Part shown: piece by piece, positions 52,937-61,826 of the stretch | Position numbering within the stretch: position 1 is the first letter of the stretch | How the letters are laid out: every line of letters starts with the position of its first letter | From: Leptolyngbya subtilissima AS-A7 | Lineage (GTDB): Bacteria; Cyanobacteriota; Cyanobacteriia; Phormidesmidales; Phormidesmidaceae | Reading direction: 5' to 3' | Assembly: GCF_039962255.1 (NCBI RefSeq) | Contig: NZ_JAMPKY010000003.1 | Location: forward strand, 434,001-498,000 | Length of the DNA: 64,000 nt | The notes under the pieces: model-generated | What the model saw: the letters and a program-made list of their open reading frames with translations, nothing else | Told to the model about the DNA's origin: nothing | Databases searched by the model: none | Made by a program: the position numbers and the translations under genes

Positions 52937-54094
52937 TTAGCAATACTGGGCGGCCTTAAGTCCTACCTCAGCCAACACAGATTTCAACGTTTGCACCACC
53001 TGATCCTGAGCTGCCTCCCCCAGTTCGGGGAACATGGGCAATGACAACACCTGCTGGGCCGCGGTTTCTGCCTGGGGAAGATCGCCTGGCTGATACCCCA
53101 GGCTATGGTAAACGGGCTGTAGGTGCAGAGGCAGTGGGTAGTACACCATGCAGATCACTCCGGCCTCTCGCATCAGCTGCTGTACCTGGTTGCGCTCTTG
53201 GCCCTCAGCAGTGGCCTGGGTTAGACGCAGGGTGTACTGATTCCACACCGAGCGGCCAAAGGTCACAGACTCAGGCCGCACGACTTCGGTGACCGGAGCT
53301 AGCAGGTGGTGGTAGCGATCGGCTACCTGCGATCGCTGCTGATTCCAGCGATCGAGGTGGCGTAGTTTAATGGCCAAAATCGCGGCCTGCACCGAGTCGA
53401 GACGACTGTTAACCCCAATGGCCTCGTGGTGATACTTCACCCGACTGCCGTGTTCACTCAGCATCCGGGCGGTGGCTGCTAGATTGTCGTCGTTGGTCGT
53501 AAGGGCCCCGCCGTCGCCACAGCCCCCCAAGTTTTTTGTGGGAAAAAAGCTAAAGCAGCCCACATGCCCAATCCGACCGACCTGCTGCCCCATCCACTCC
53601 GCGCCAGTGGCTTGGGCACAGTCTTCGATCACCGTCAGGTCGTAGCGGGCAGCTAAATCCATGATTGGCCCCATATCTACGGGGCGACCAAACAGGTGCA
53701 CGGGCATGATAGCTCGGGTGCGATCGCTAACAGCGGCCTCAATTTTGGCCACATTTATATTGAAGGTGTCGAGGTCAATATCGACGAACACCGGCGTTGC
53801 CCCCACGGCACTAATCGCTTCCGCCGTGGCAATAAACGTAAAGGGCGAAGTAATTACCTCATCGCCAGGGCCAATGTTCAAAGCCCGCAAAGCCAGATAC
53901 AAAGCGTCCGTGCCAGAGTTGCACCCAATACAGTGCTTCGTGCCTACATAGTCTCCAAAGGCTTGGGTAAAGGTTTCGACGACAGGTCCATTGATGTATT
54001 GTCCAGAGGCTAGCACCTCGGCCACGGCAGCATTCACATCAGATTGAATTGCTCGAAACTGCTCCGTAAGATCAACAGGAGGAATTACACTCAC
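52937..54094 (-). CDS. DegT/DnrJ/EryC1/StrS aminotransferase
   Basis: A 385-residue PLP enzyme that normally transaminates keto sugars bound to nucleotides, for surface polysaccharide or antibiotic sugars. The PLP lysine is in FSFFPTKNLGGCGDGG, near residue 187. HLFGRPVDM with the following EDCAQATGA and the early CNSGTDALYLAL are typical. Catalysis should be normal. It stands alone here, without nucleotide-sugar genes; the WecG-type gene at 35 kb might belong to the same surface polysaccharide, but this is speculation. The next gene on the other strand is ribD, with about 126 bases between. Confidence 0.92.
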   Translation of the reverse strand: MSVIPPVDLTEQFRAIQSDVNAAVAEVLASGQYINGPVVETFTQAFGDYVGTKHCIGCNSGTDALYLALRALNIGPGDEVITSPFTFIATAEAISAVGATPVFVDIDLDTFNINVAKIEAAVSDRTRAIMPVHLFGRPVDMGPIMDLAARYDLTVIEDCAQATGAEWMGQQVGRIGHVGCFSFFPTKNLGGCGDGGALTTNDDNLAATARMLSEHGSRVKYHHEAIGVNSRLDSVQAAILAIKLRHLDRWNQQRSQVADRYHHLLAPVTEVVRPESVTFGRSVWNQYTLRLTQATAEGQERNQVQQLMREAGVICMVYYPLPLHLQPVYHSLGYQPGDLPQAETAAQQVLSLPMFPELGEAAQDQVVQTLKSVLAEVGLKAAQYC

Positions 54095-54220
54095 TCGCTC
54101 ACACTCACCTAGTGGATAGGCTTAGTTTACCCTAACCCCACGGCCGTGTTAGGTGCTGCCTAAAGGGCGATCGCTGCCCCTGCCCAATCTACCCATGGCC
54201 CTGTGGTCTAGGAGTTTCCC

Positions 54221-55354
54221 GTGCTCGATTTATCTCTTACTTCTACTGGCTCGTCTATCCCCAGAGACGAGCACACTCGTTGGATGCAGCGCTGCCTAGA
54301 ACTGGCTCGGCTCGCGGCCGGTCAAACAGCTCCTAATCCAATGGTGGGGTGTGTGGTATTGCAGCAGGGTTTAGTGGTTGGAGAAGGTTTTCATCCACAA
54401 GCTGGGCAACCCCACGCTGAGGTGTTTGCCCTAGCTCAGGCCGGAGCCCGTGCCCAAGACGCCACCCTCTATGTCAACCTAGAACCCTGTAATCACACTG
54501 GGCGCACTCCCCCCTGTACAGAAGCGGTGATCCGAGCGGGTGTGCGTCGGGTATGCGTCGGGATGGTCGATCCCGATCCCAGGGTGTCGGGCTCAGGCAT
54601 TCAGCGGCTTCGCCAGGCCGGTCTTGAGGTCATCGTTGGAGTTGAAGAAGAAGCCTGCCGACAACTCAATGAGGCCTTCGTGCAGCGAATAACTCGCCAG
54701 CGCCCCCTAGGCCTGCTGAAGTATGCCATGACCTTAGACGGCAAGATTGCCGCCGTCAGCGGCCACAGTGCTTGGGTAACAGGGCCCACAGCTCGCGCTG
54801 CCGTACACCAGCTGCGCGCCACCTGCGATGCGGTAGTTGTTGGCGGCAACACCGTTCGTCACGACAACCCTCGCTTAACTAGCCATGGTCATAGCCCCCA
54901 TAACCCTCTGCGTGTCGTCATGAGCCGGCGCCTCGAACTTCCCCCTGAGGCCAACCTGTGGCGTACGGAAGACGCACCAACTACAGTTTTTACTGGACCT
55001 GATGCCGACCCAGCACATCGACAGGCTTTAGCCACCAGGGGAGTAGATGTCGTCACGCTACCGGCACTCGCCCCTCGGTTAGTCACGGAGCACCTTTACC
55101 AGCGCGGCTGCGCCACAGTGCTGTGGGAATGCGGCGGCTTTCTGGCAGCCCAGGCTATCCGAGATGGCGTCATCGATAAGCTTTGGGCCTTTGTGGCTCC
55201 TAAGCTGATAGGCGGTGTAGCTGCCCCAAGCCCTATTGGTGACTTGGGCCTTCAGAACATGGGTCAGGCCCTGGCCTTGAAGCGCACTAGTTGGCGTCTC
55301 CTAGGAGATGATCTGCTGTTAGAGGGCTATTTGGACCTGCCTGCTGACAGTTAG
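54221..55354 (+). CDS. ribD: RibD, bifunctional deaminase/reductase of riboflavin synthesis
   Basis: RibD removes the amino group from the pyrimidinone of riboflavin synthesis and then reduces the ribose. The deaminase domain (about 1-150) has its zinc site HAEVFAL and EPCNHTGRTPPC. The reductase domain follows, with LKYAMTLDGKIAA and VGGNTVRHDNPRLTS and ending in VLWECGGFLAA. The 377-residue length is normal. It starts with GTG at 54221, supported by AGGAG at 54210-54214. No FMN riboswitch is seen in the short leader. It is monocistronic. No HIP1 octamer is found from here to about 58.76 kb. Confidence 0.96.
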   Translation: MLDLSLTSTGSSIPRDEHTRWMQRCLELARLAAGQTAPNPMVGCVVLQQGLVVGEGFHPQAGQPHAEVFALAQAGARAQDATLYVNLEPCNHTGRTPPCTEAVIRAGVRRVCVGMVDPDPRVSGSGIQRLRQAGLEVIVGVEEEACRQLNEAFVQRITRQRPLGLLKYAMTLDGKIAAVSGHSAWVTGPTARAAVHQLRATCDAVVVGGNTVRHDNPRLTSHGHSPHNPLRVVMSRRLELPPEANLWRTEDAPTTVFTGPDADPAHRQALATRGVDVVTLPALAPRLVTEHLYQRGCATVLWECGGFLAAQAIRDGVIDKLWAFVAPKLIGGVAAPSPIGDLGLQNMGQALALKRTSWRLLGDDLLLEGYLDLPADS

Positions 55355-55413
55355 CCCGACAACATCAAAGCAGACTGCTACAGCTGGATGGAGCACTGTT
55401 CTGTCATTGAGGG

Positions 55414-55782
55414 CTAGGGATAGATACGTACCAGTCGGGGAATATCGTAGGTCAACTCTCGTTTGCGCATAAAGGCGTCAAGTACCAGCCGTAGATCATC
55501 CTTGCCGCGAAATGACTCTACTCGTTGACGCACCTCGCCCTGCTCAAATATCAGCAGCGTCGGCAGGTTTGAGAGCCGGTAAGCGTTGGCTAGACGCAAG
55601 TTTTCATCGGCATTAACATCGACTAGCTTAATATGGCCCTCCCACTCAGCCTGAAAGCTTTGCAACACTGGGATAATGAGCTTGCAGAGCCCACACCAAG
55701 GAGCCCAAAAATGAACCAGTACGGGGAGTTCTGACTCAAGCACAGCTGTTCTAAACGTGGCTTCGCCAACAGACATCGGCAT
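55414..55782 (-). CDS. Thioredoxin-family protein with CGLC active site
   Basis: The 122-residue protein has a thioredoxin fold. The active site is WCGLC (Cys30 and Cys33) rather than the usual WCGPC, and the cis-proline is present in LPTLLIF. An extra C-terminal segment of about 15 residues (KRELTYDIPRLVRIYP) follows the fold. The change of Pro to Leu should alter redox potential, so it may be a specialised reductant or oxidant. Its N-terminal MPMSVGEATFRTA is standard. It converges with ribD and lies downstream of the CHASE2 protein gene on the same strand. Confidence 0.9.
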   Translation of the reverse strand: MPMSVGEATFRTAVLESELPVLVHFWAPWCGLCKLIIPVLQSFQAEWEGHIKLVDVNADENLRLANAYRLSNLPTLLIFEQGEVRQRVESFRGKDDLRLVLDAFMRKRELTYDIPRLVRIYP

Positions 55783-55944
55783 CTATAAATCAATGAAGGA
55801 ATTTAACTAACTCTCCAGGCCGATTCCTGAGCGGAACCGCTGAACAAATATGATTTTGTTGAAGTTGAAGGAAAATATGCGGTTGCTATCGGGATCATTG
55901 TAGACCAGTTGAGAATGGAAGTTAATAGGTCAGAATAAGGATTC

Positions 55945-55973
55945 TGCCAAAGCCCCAACACAGGGCTTTGGCA
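55945..55973. terminator. 11-bp hairpin downstream of the CHASE2-GGDEF-EAL gene
   Basis: TGCCAAAGCCC at 55945-55955 pairs perfectly with GGGCTTTGGCA at 55963-55973 around a seven-base loop. It lies about 93 bases after the stop of the minus-strand cyclic-di-GMP gene. No T tract follows. Confidence 0.55.
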
Positions 55974-56065
55974 ATAGAAGCGGCCGCTGGTTTACGTCAT
56001 GGAGCAGTTGTAAGTAGCTGCTCTATCTAAGATCTGGGAGGTAGTATGACCCCCAAGCCAAAGAT

Positions 56066-58612
56066 TTAGCACCCAAGGGGCTGGTGCTGCCGGAGTAAGT
56101 TCAAAGCCTCATCGGCCGGTAAAGGCTTGGCAAAAAAATAGCCCTGACCATAGTCGCATCCCTCCTGCTGTAGCATGGCGACCTGGGTGGCGGTTTCTAC
56201 TCCCTCAGCCACCACCTCCATGCCAAGTTTTTGCCCGAGGGTCAAGATAGTGTTGATAATGGCTCGATCTTCGTTGCTTTTCTCTAAGCGCCCTACGAAG
56301 GACTTATCCACCTTCAGAGTATCCATAGGAAATCGGTGCAGATAGCTGAGGGACGAATAGCCGGTCCCAAAGTCATCAATAGCCAGCTTTAGGTCTAAAG
56401 ACTTGAGCTTGAGCATCAGGTCGATGGCGGCATCCACATCGCCCATCACCATGCTCTCGGTAATTTCAAGTCGAATGCAGTGGCCGTCAACCTGGGTTTC
56501 TTTTAAGGCGGCTTCGATTTGACTGACCAGATCAGTTTGACCAAACTGACGATTAGAGAGATTGATGCTCATAGTCAGGTGGCGATATTGGGGCAGTAAG
56601 GTGTGCCACTGGTGCAGTTGCTGACAGGCCTCGCGAAAAATCCACTGCCCTAAGGCCATGATTAGTCCGGTTTCCTCTGCTGCCGGAATGAATGCACTGG
56701 GCAGAACAAAGCCTCGATCTTTCTGGTGCCATCGCACTAAAGCTTCAAACCCAGCCAGTGCTCCCGTTTTGAGATTGATGATTGGCTGGTAGTAGAGCAA
56801 AAACTCGTGGTTGTCAAGAGCGCTAATTAAGTCGCTTTCGAGCTGAAGGCGGTTGACTGCTTCGGTTAGCATACCAGCCGCGAATACCTCAAATCGCGAC
56901 TTGCCCAAGGCCTTGGCTCGGTACATGGCGGTATGGGCGTCGCGCAGCAGATCGGCCGGTTTGTGCTCTAACCCCGGCTGGCTGATAGCTACCCCAATGC
57001 TGAGGGTGCTGGGCAATTTTTGGCCATGCAGGGTTAGAGGTTCTGAAAGGACGTACTGAAGCTGATCCATCAGTTCTCCGGCAGCGGTGCTAGAGAGCTG
57101 GGTGAGTAGGAGGGCGAACTCATCGCCTCCGACCCGGGCTATTTGAGCCTCCGGAGGTGTGTGCTGCACCAGTCGCCCAGCCATCATTTGCAGCACCTCG
57201 TCACCCACCTGGTGCCCCAGACTTTCGTTGATTACTTTGAAGCGATCGATACCCATAAACGCCACTATCACAGGCTGATCGGGATTTTGTCGGTGGTAGA
57301 GAGCCTGCTGAATAGTATTGATAAAGGCTTCGCGGTTGGGCAGGCCGGTGAGGGAGTCATGGGTGGTGCGGTAGAGCAGCTTGTAAGCTAAAACCACTGC
57401 TGCTGCAATTACCATTCCTAATGCCGGCTCGGCTAAGGGGAGCCACACTAATCCATTAACCCCTAGCCAGCCAACTACTCCTAGGCCCCCCAGGAGTAGT
57501 CCGGAGGTCAGCAGCAACTCGCTAGGGCCCTTAACGACCCAAACTAGGGTGCCGGCGGCTAAACACCAGCTCCAAAGCCAAAGTCCTTCGGCCCAGGGCG
57601 GCAGGAATCGGTAGCTGGCGGGCTGTCCGGTAAGAATATCAAGCAGCTGGCGCACCATCTGCCCGTGGATGACTACCCCAGGCATGGTCGGTTCGCCGTC
57701 TTGATTGAAGCTGAAGGGTGTGTAGAAGCGGTCTTTGAGGCTGGCGGCGGTGGTGCCAATGAGGACGATATTGTCGTCAATCCAGGCTGGATCAAACTGT
57801 TTGCTGAGTACTTGGCTAATGGAGATGTGGCGAGCTGGCATCTGGTCAGCGTGATAGCGCAGCAAAATTTGGTAGCCTCTGCTGTCTACGTTTTGGTAGC
57901 CACCATCTCGGGCAGAGAGCACTAGAATAGCCCGATCGCCCAGGTAGAGGTGATTTGCCTCAGCAGTTAAAGCCTCGGATGCATAGCCCTTGTAGGCCAT
58001 AACCACCCGCAGGGCGAAGGAATAGTAGCCACCGTCAGGACTGCGCACGAAAACCAAGTTGCGGCGGATAATGCCGTCAGAATCGATGGGAAAATCGTTG
58101 AAGCCGACCCGCTCTGGCTCAATGGTGGGCGGGGGAGGCACTTCGCCCTGGCCCTGGGTACTGCCCACATTCATGATGGCCATCAGGTTGGGGGCGGCTA
58201 AGGCTTCGATCAGGTCAGCCGACCCAGACGGACTCAGCGTGCTGCGGTAGAGGTCTAGCCCTATCACCCTTGGGGTATGAACTTGCAGAGTTTTAATGAC
58301 ATCGGCTAATAGCTCGTCACTGAGGGGCCAGCCGTACTGGCGAATATCTGCCTCGGTAATGCCCACAATTGTCATGCGAGGGTCGAGGTCTTGGCTAGGG
58401 CGCGTTCGCACCAGATGGTCGAAGAGAAAGAGCTCAGCCGGTTCTAAAACGGTCAATACTTTGGCGCTGGTCACTAGGGCGCTGGCCATTAAACTGGCCA
58501 ACAGTACAATCTTGCCTCCGGTGGTCAGTGGGGTCGCTCCCCACCAGTGGAGCACTTGGGGAACCACCCGGCGCCGCAGTCGGTGGTTTATTCTGTTGAG
58601 CGTCGCTTTCAC
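56066..58612 (-). CDS. CHASE2-GGDEF-EAL cyclic-di-GMP protein
   Basis: The 848-residue membrane protein has an N-terminal helix (about 30-55), a CHASE2 extracellular sensor (about 65-330), three more helices (about 335-415), then GGDEF (about 420-580) and EAL (about 595-840) domains. Both catalytic motifs are intact: VGGDEFALLL near 494 in the cyclase, and FEALVRWH, DDFGTGYSSL and VDKSFVG in the phosphodiesterase. It may make and break cyclic di-GMP, and one activity usually dominates. CHASE2 reads periplasmic signals of unknown nature. It has no partner gene next to it. The thioredoxin gene lies 280 bases downstream. Confidence 0.93.
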   Translation of the reverse strand: MKATLNRINHRLRRRVVPQVLHWWGATPLTTGGKIVLLASLMASALVTSAKVLTVLEPAELFLFDHLVRTRPSQDLDPRMTIVGITEADIRQYGWPLSDELLADVIKTLQVHTPRVIGLDLYRSTLSPSGSADLIEALAAPNLMAIMNVGSTQGQGEVPPPPTIEPERVGFNDFPIDSDGIIRRNLVFVRSPDGGYYSFALRVVMAYKGYASEALTAEANHLYLGDRAILVLSARDGGYQNVDSRGYQILLRYHADQMPARHISISQVLSKQFDPAWIDDNIVLIGTTAASLKDRFYTPFSFNQDGEPTMPGVVIHGQMVRQLLDILTGQPASYRFLPPWAEGLWLWSWCLAAGTLVWVVKGPSELLLTSGLLLGGLGVVGWLGVNGLVWLPLAEPALGMVIAAAVVLAYKLLYRTTHDSLTGLPNREAFINTIQQALYHRQNPDQPVIVAFMGIDRFKVINESLGHQVGDEVLQMMAGRLVQHTPPEAQIARVGGDEFALLLTQLSSTAAGELMDQLQYVLSEPLTLHGQKLPSTLSIGVAISQPGLEHKPADLLRDAHTAMYRAKALGKSRFEVFAAGMLTEAVNRLQLESDLISALDNHEFLLYYQPIINLKTGALAGFEALVRWHQKDRGFVLPSAFIPAAEETGLIMALGQWIFREACQQLHQWHTLLPQYRHLTMSINLSNRQFGQTDLVSQIEAALKETQVDGHCIRLEITESMVMGDVDAAIDLMLKLKSLDLKLAIDDFGTGYSSLSYLHRFPMDTLKVDKSFVGRLEKSNEDRAIINTILTLGQKLGMEVVAEGVETATQVAMLQQEGCDYGQGYFFAKPLPADEALNLLRQHQPLGC

Positions 58613-58947
58613 AATCGCTGGGCCTTTGAAGACAGAAACTAAATGACGAAGAATCTCTCAGCTAGCACACCCAGTGCCCTAACCGGAAAGCCAATCGAGG
58701 TGAAGGACATTTGTTAAGCATGCCCAGATTGAGTTGTGTAGCTCTCGTCGGGTAGTTGCTCGCGATCGCCCCTGTAGCCTAACAGCTAAGGCTGATAGTG
58801 ATGCTGGCTTTGGCTTTTGTAATACAAGTCAAAGGCGGCAGTCCCTATATTTGGGACTGCCGCCTTTGATTGATATTTGATTTCAATATCTCTATTGCTA
58901 ATCTGCTTCCGCCGTCGCGATAGATGGCACGGGGCGATTGTTCTTCA
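58613..58947. other. Intergenic region with strong hairpin
   Basis: The 335-base interval separates two minus-strand genes. It carries the promoter region of the CHASE2 gene and the 17-bp hairpin at 58829-58869, presumably the terminator of the upstream small-protein gene. No gene is seen. Confidence 0.45.
58829..58869. terminator. 17-bp perfect hairpin
   Basis: Bases 58829-58845 and 58853-58869 are exact reverse complements (TCAAAGGCGGCAGTCCC and its partner) with a seven-base loop. It lies about 79 bases downstream of the 58948-59175 gene. No run of T follows. Its form resembles the hairpin at 28137-28190, without shared sequence. Confidence 0.65.
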
Positions 58948-59175
58948 CTAGTAGTCGCTAGGTTGAAGCGGAGTCACCCAGTGGGTGCCGCCACCCTGGC
59001 GTCGGCCTGGAAATTCGTCTCGGCTTTTGGCGCTAGCAGCTGACCCTGTGTCAAGGGCCTGAAAAATGATCAAAATAGCTAGCGATATCGCTCCAATAGC
59101 AAGAACCGAGGGGTGAGAACGAACCGTGTGCTCTAGTGAAGTTTGCATAACAGTTATCGTTGTGTCCTCAGGCAT
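58948..59175 (-). CDS. Small single-helix membrane protein, GRRQGGGTHW type
   Basis: A 75-residue protein with one membrane helix (about 25-41, AIGAISLAILIIFQ). The C-terminal part has SRDEFPGRRQGGGTHW, a basic and glycine-rich segment I recall from small cyanobacterial membrane proteins of unknown role. ATG 59148 (MQTSLEH) may be the real start; the frame is open to 59175. It stands alone and is followed by a strong hairpin. No function can be given. Confidence 0.65.
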   Translation of the reverse strand: MPEDTTITVMQTSLEHTVRSHPSVLAIGAISLAILIIFQALDTGSAASAKSRDEFPGRRQGGGTHWVTPLQPSDY

Positions 59176-59493
59176 GTAAATAACCTGAGGGTTAGACGCT
59201 CCCTAAACAACATGAATGACCCAGGCCCGCTTTACAACATAGCAAAGCCTAAATCTATTAAGGCTGAAGCTAGCAATGACCATCGACAGAGGACCCACGG
59301 AACTTAGGATTACGAAAATTCACGGAACTTTTCCAAACTCAAGACAAAAGTTTGTGAGGATTGTATAAAAATTCCTAAAACTTTCCGGATTTTGGTAAGC
59401 GCTAGAGAGAGGAGTAGCGTCATGGCTTGATGTTCCTGATGCAGGTTTGAACCAGTCATCTGTAAACCTACGGAATTCTAGCCGCGATCTCCA
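59176..59493. other. Intergenic region without recognised gene
   Basis: The 318-base interval between two minus-strand genes is AT-rich at 59320-59400. ACGGAACTT occurs twice (near 59297 and 59322), the second in a slightly different context. No terminator, RNA gene or coding frame of quality is visible. Confidence 0.4.
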
Positions 59494-60315
59494 TCACTGG
59501 TTTATCTGTGTTCCTGCTAAGCCCAGCAAGAGTCCAATCAGGGCACCAAGAGTCGTGTTCATACCGTTGACGACTTCATTGGTTAACCAAGGTATGCGGG
59601 TTTGTAGTGTGGCTCCAATGAGGCTTTCTACAGTGGTTGCTACAAAGGCCGCCACCAGACAAATGATGATGCCCCAGAGGCTAAGGAACCCCACGGCCCA
59701 GCCCACCAGCGCCATCACCACCGACCCAGCTACTCCAGCCAGGGTGCCCTCTAGGCTAACGGCCCCTTCGGTCCCAGCTGGTACTGGCTTGAGCGAGGTA
59801 ATCAGAAAGGTATGGCGACCGTAGGCTTTGCCCACCTCACTGGCGGTGGTGTCGGAGAGTTTGGTGCTGAGGCTGCTGACGTAGGCCAGCGCTAGCAACG
59901 GTAACCAGAGGGCTTGGCTGGCGAAGCTAGCGGTGGCGCTGAGAATTGCGATCGCCCCGGCACAGACCGCCGCCGCTAGGGCAGAGCCCCATACATTCTC
60001 TGGCCCTCTCACCCCCGATCGCCCCTCAGCAATACCCGCCGCCTCCTTGCGGCTTTTACCTAGGCGGGTAACCGCTGTCCCGGCCAGAAAGTAAGCCATC
60101 ATCACGATGTAGCCTCGCCAGCCTAGACAGCCCCAAATGATCACCCCTAGCATCCAGGCGTGGCCGTAGCCCGCGGGGGTCAGCAGCTTTTTGGGTAACT
60201 GCCAGGCGATCGCCAGCAGCAGGGTATTTACCAGCCCGCCTATAAGCCAGTCGGTTAGCTGACCGGAGCCTTGAACAGATGGGATTAGCGCTAGGAAAAC
60301 TTCAGATAGAGCCAT
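59494..60315 (-). CDS. DUF92 (VTE6-like) membrane protein, putative phytyl-phosphate kinase
   Basis: The 273-residue protein is a DUF92 (TIGR00297) membrane protein with about six to seven helices. Recognisable parts are the SSLSTKLSDTTASEVGKAYGRHTFLIT stretch and GTEGAVSLEGTLAG, both conserved in the family. Plant VTE6 and its cyanobacterial homologue phosphorylate phytyl phosphate to phytyl diphosphate, used for tocopherol and phylloquinone. The same window has menF-menD, which make the phylloquinone head group. The role here is inferred from family only. It ends on the minus strand in front of an AT-rich region. The RsbW-like gene is 26 bases upstream. Confidence 0.85.
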   Translation of the reverse strand: MALSEVFLALIPSVQGSGQLTDWLIGGLVNTLLLAIAWQLPKKLLTPAGYGHAWMLGVIIWGCLGWRGYIVMMAYFLAGTAVTRLGKSRKEAAGIAEGRSGVRGPENVWGSALAAAVCAGAIAILSATASFASQALWLPLLALAYVSSLSTKLSDTTASEVGKAYGRHTFLITSLKPVPAGTEGAVSLEGTLAGVAGSVVMALVGWAVGFLSLWGIIICLVAAFVATTVESLIGATLQTRIPWLTNEVVNGMNTTLGALIGLLLGLAGTQINQ

Positions 60316-60341
60316 AGTGTCACTCTAGAGGCATTGTTATC

Positions 60342-60776
60342 CTATAGGGCAAAGGTCTTGTGCAGATGTAGACAGTTCCCCTGGTCGGGGGCAGGTTCAT
60401 AGGTGAGGCGATCGGCGACGAGGTACATGATCTTCAGTCCCCGTCCTCCCTCTGAGTCAGGAGTGTTGACGCTAATTTTGTGCCTCAGCATTGAGGCTAA
60501 ATCGAATCCGGGGCCGCGATCCCAAATGCGAATATCGATGGTGCGATCGCTCACCGACACTTCAATGCAAACGGGGGTTTCTAGGGGCAGCCCGGCGTGG
60601 GCATGGCGCACCGCGTTGGTAAATCCCTCAATTAGAGCGAGCTGACACTGAAGCCAAATGTTGTGGGGGATAGGCGTTGCTTGAAACTGGTCAAACCACG
60701 CCAGTACCGACTTTAGCGCCGTTGGATCGGTTTGGGTTTCAATTTGGCTAGTGTGCTGGTAAGTCAAAGCAGGCAA
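60342..60776 (-). CDS. RsbW-like anti-sigma/HATPase protein
   Basis: The 144-residue protein is a single HATPase domain of the anti-sigma-factor kinase type. The N-box reads ALIEGFTNAVRHAH, the G1 box reads RIWDRGPGFD and the G2-like segment is GGRGLKIMYLVAD. There is no HisKA part, so it would bind and phosphorylate an anti-anti-sigma partner or bind a sigma or other regulator. No STAS or PP2C gene is next to it. It lies 26 bases upstream of the DUF92 gene on the same strand and may be cotranscribed with it. The partner is unknown. Confidence 0.87.
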   Translation of the reverse strand: MPALTYQHTSQIETQTDPTALKSVLAWFDQFQATPIPHNIWLQCQLALIEGFTNAVRHAHAGLPLETPVCIEVSVSDRTIDIRIWDRGPGFDLASMLRHKISVNTPDSEGGRGLKIMYLVADRLTYEPAPDQGNCLHLHKTFAL

Positions 60777-60854
60777 CGGCTAGATAGCTCACCTTTGCAT
60801 CATAGGCCTAACCCCACCTTGGCAAAAGCCTTAAGGGCAAGAGTTTTACATCGC

Positions 60855-61634
60855 CTATTGACCCATTACACTTGAAAGATTGAGCCAGGTCAGCAAATGG
60901 TGGCGTAGGTGAGTCAGGTCTCGATAAAACTCCTGGCGCATAAATTGCCCCAAAGCATCGAGGGGGCTGAAGGCTTCTCCTGGCTGCCAGCTTAGCTCTT
61001 GGGCAATGGGGGTAGTGTGAGAACCCTGCAAAATTTGAACGGTAGTGGACTGAGGAAACCGTCGCACCAGCACCTCCGACAGGGGACGAGTTTGGTCGAT
61101 AGTATCGCTGCGGAATTTAATGAGCAGATTGTGGGACACAGGATAGCGATCGCGCACCAAAGCCAGAGTAGCCTCAGGGTCGGGGGTAAATTCCATATTG
61201 AAGGCAGGGTTAAACTGCACCACCTGCTCTAAAAAGGGAATCGCTCGCCGGGCTGGGTAGTTGTTGAAACTCATGTAGATATTGCCAGCGCGCTCTACCT
61301 TCCACAGGCTATTGATCAGCAAATGGACTTTGCAGCCCATGCTGTGCCCTAGGCCGTAAATGGGCATCCGGTAGTCAGCTAGCCCTCGCTTGTCGAGATA
61401 CCGCAGCGCTTGACCGAAGGTGACCAGCACTTCCTGGGCAATAGCTGCATGGTCGAAGGTGTTGATAAAGGGCGTTGCTACCACCAAATAACCCTGCCGA
61501 GCCAGATTCTCTAGCAGCCATTGGTAGGTGACACTGGGGGCAGCTGCCACAAATGCTCCCCCCAAAAAATGCACGATCGCCGTGGGGTTAGGCGGCACTA
61601 AAATCCAGTTGCCGGAGACCTCTTGCCAGTTCAT
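60855..61634 (-). CDS. DUF1350 family protein (alpha/beta hydrolase-like)
   Basis: A 259-residue protein of DUF1350, a family found in cyanobacteria and plastids and related to alpha/beta hydrolases. The N-terminal WILVPPNPTAIVHFLGGAFVAAAPSVTYQWLLENLA and GYLVVATPFINTFDHAAIA are typical. A GHSMG motif (YGLGHSMGCKVHLL) would hold the nucleophile serine, and SHTTPIAQE is a candidate for the histidine. Function is not established. The gene is transcribed in the same direction as the RsbW-like gene, with about 78 bases between. It is divergent from the second hydrolase gene. Confidence 0.85.
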   Translation of the reverse strand: MNWQEVSGNWILVPPNPTAIVHFLGGAFVAAAPSVTYQWLLENLARQGYLVVATPFINTFDHAAIAQEVLVTFGQALRYLDKRGLADYRMPIYGLGHSMGCKVHLLINSLWKVERAGNIYMSFNNYPARRAIPFLEQVVQFNPAFNMEFTPDPEATLALVRDRYPVSHNLLIKFRSDTIDQTRPLSEVLVRRFPQSTTVQILQGSHTTPIAQELSWQPGEAFSPLDALGQFMRQEFYRDLTHLRHHLLTWLNLSSVMGQ

Positions 61635-61826
61635 TTTGCTTTGTAGTGGTAGCCTTTGCCCAAGATTACAGTGGAGGGGGATCCCTCTCTATTTATTACT
61701 GTAGCCAGTTTGGGGCAGTGGCGGTATCACCGCTGCTGAGTTGGGGAGATTGGCCTGGCTAAGTTGCCGCTGTTGATTCCAATTCCGTGGGGCGGTAAGC
61801 TCGGTGGGCTGGGTTAAGGAAAGGCT

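Noticed and set aside
54100..54220. Possible FMN riboswitch in front of ribD
   Set aside because: The leader is short and has none of the conserved RFN element segments.
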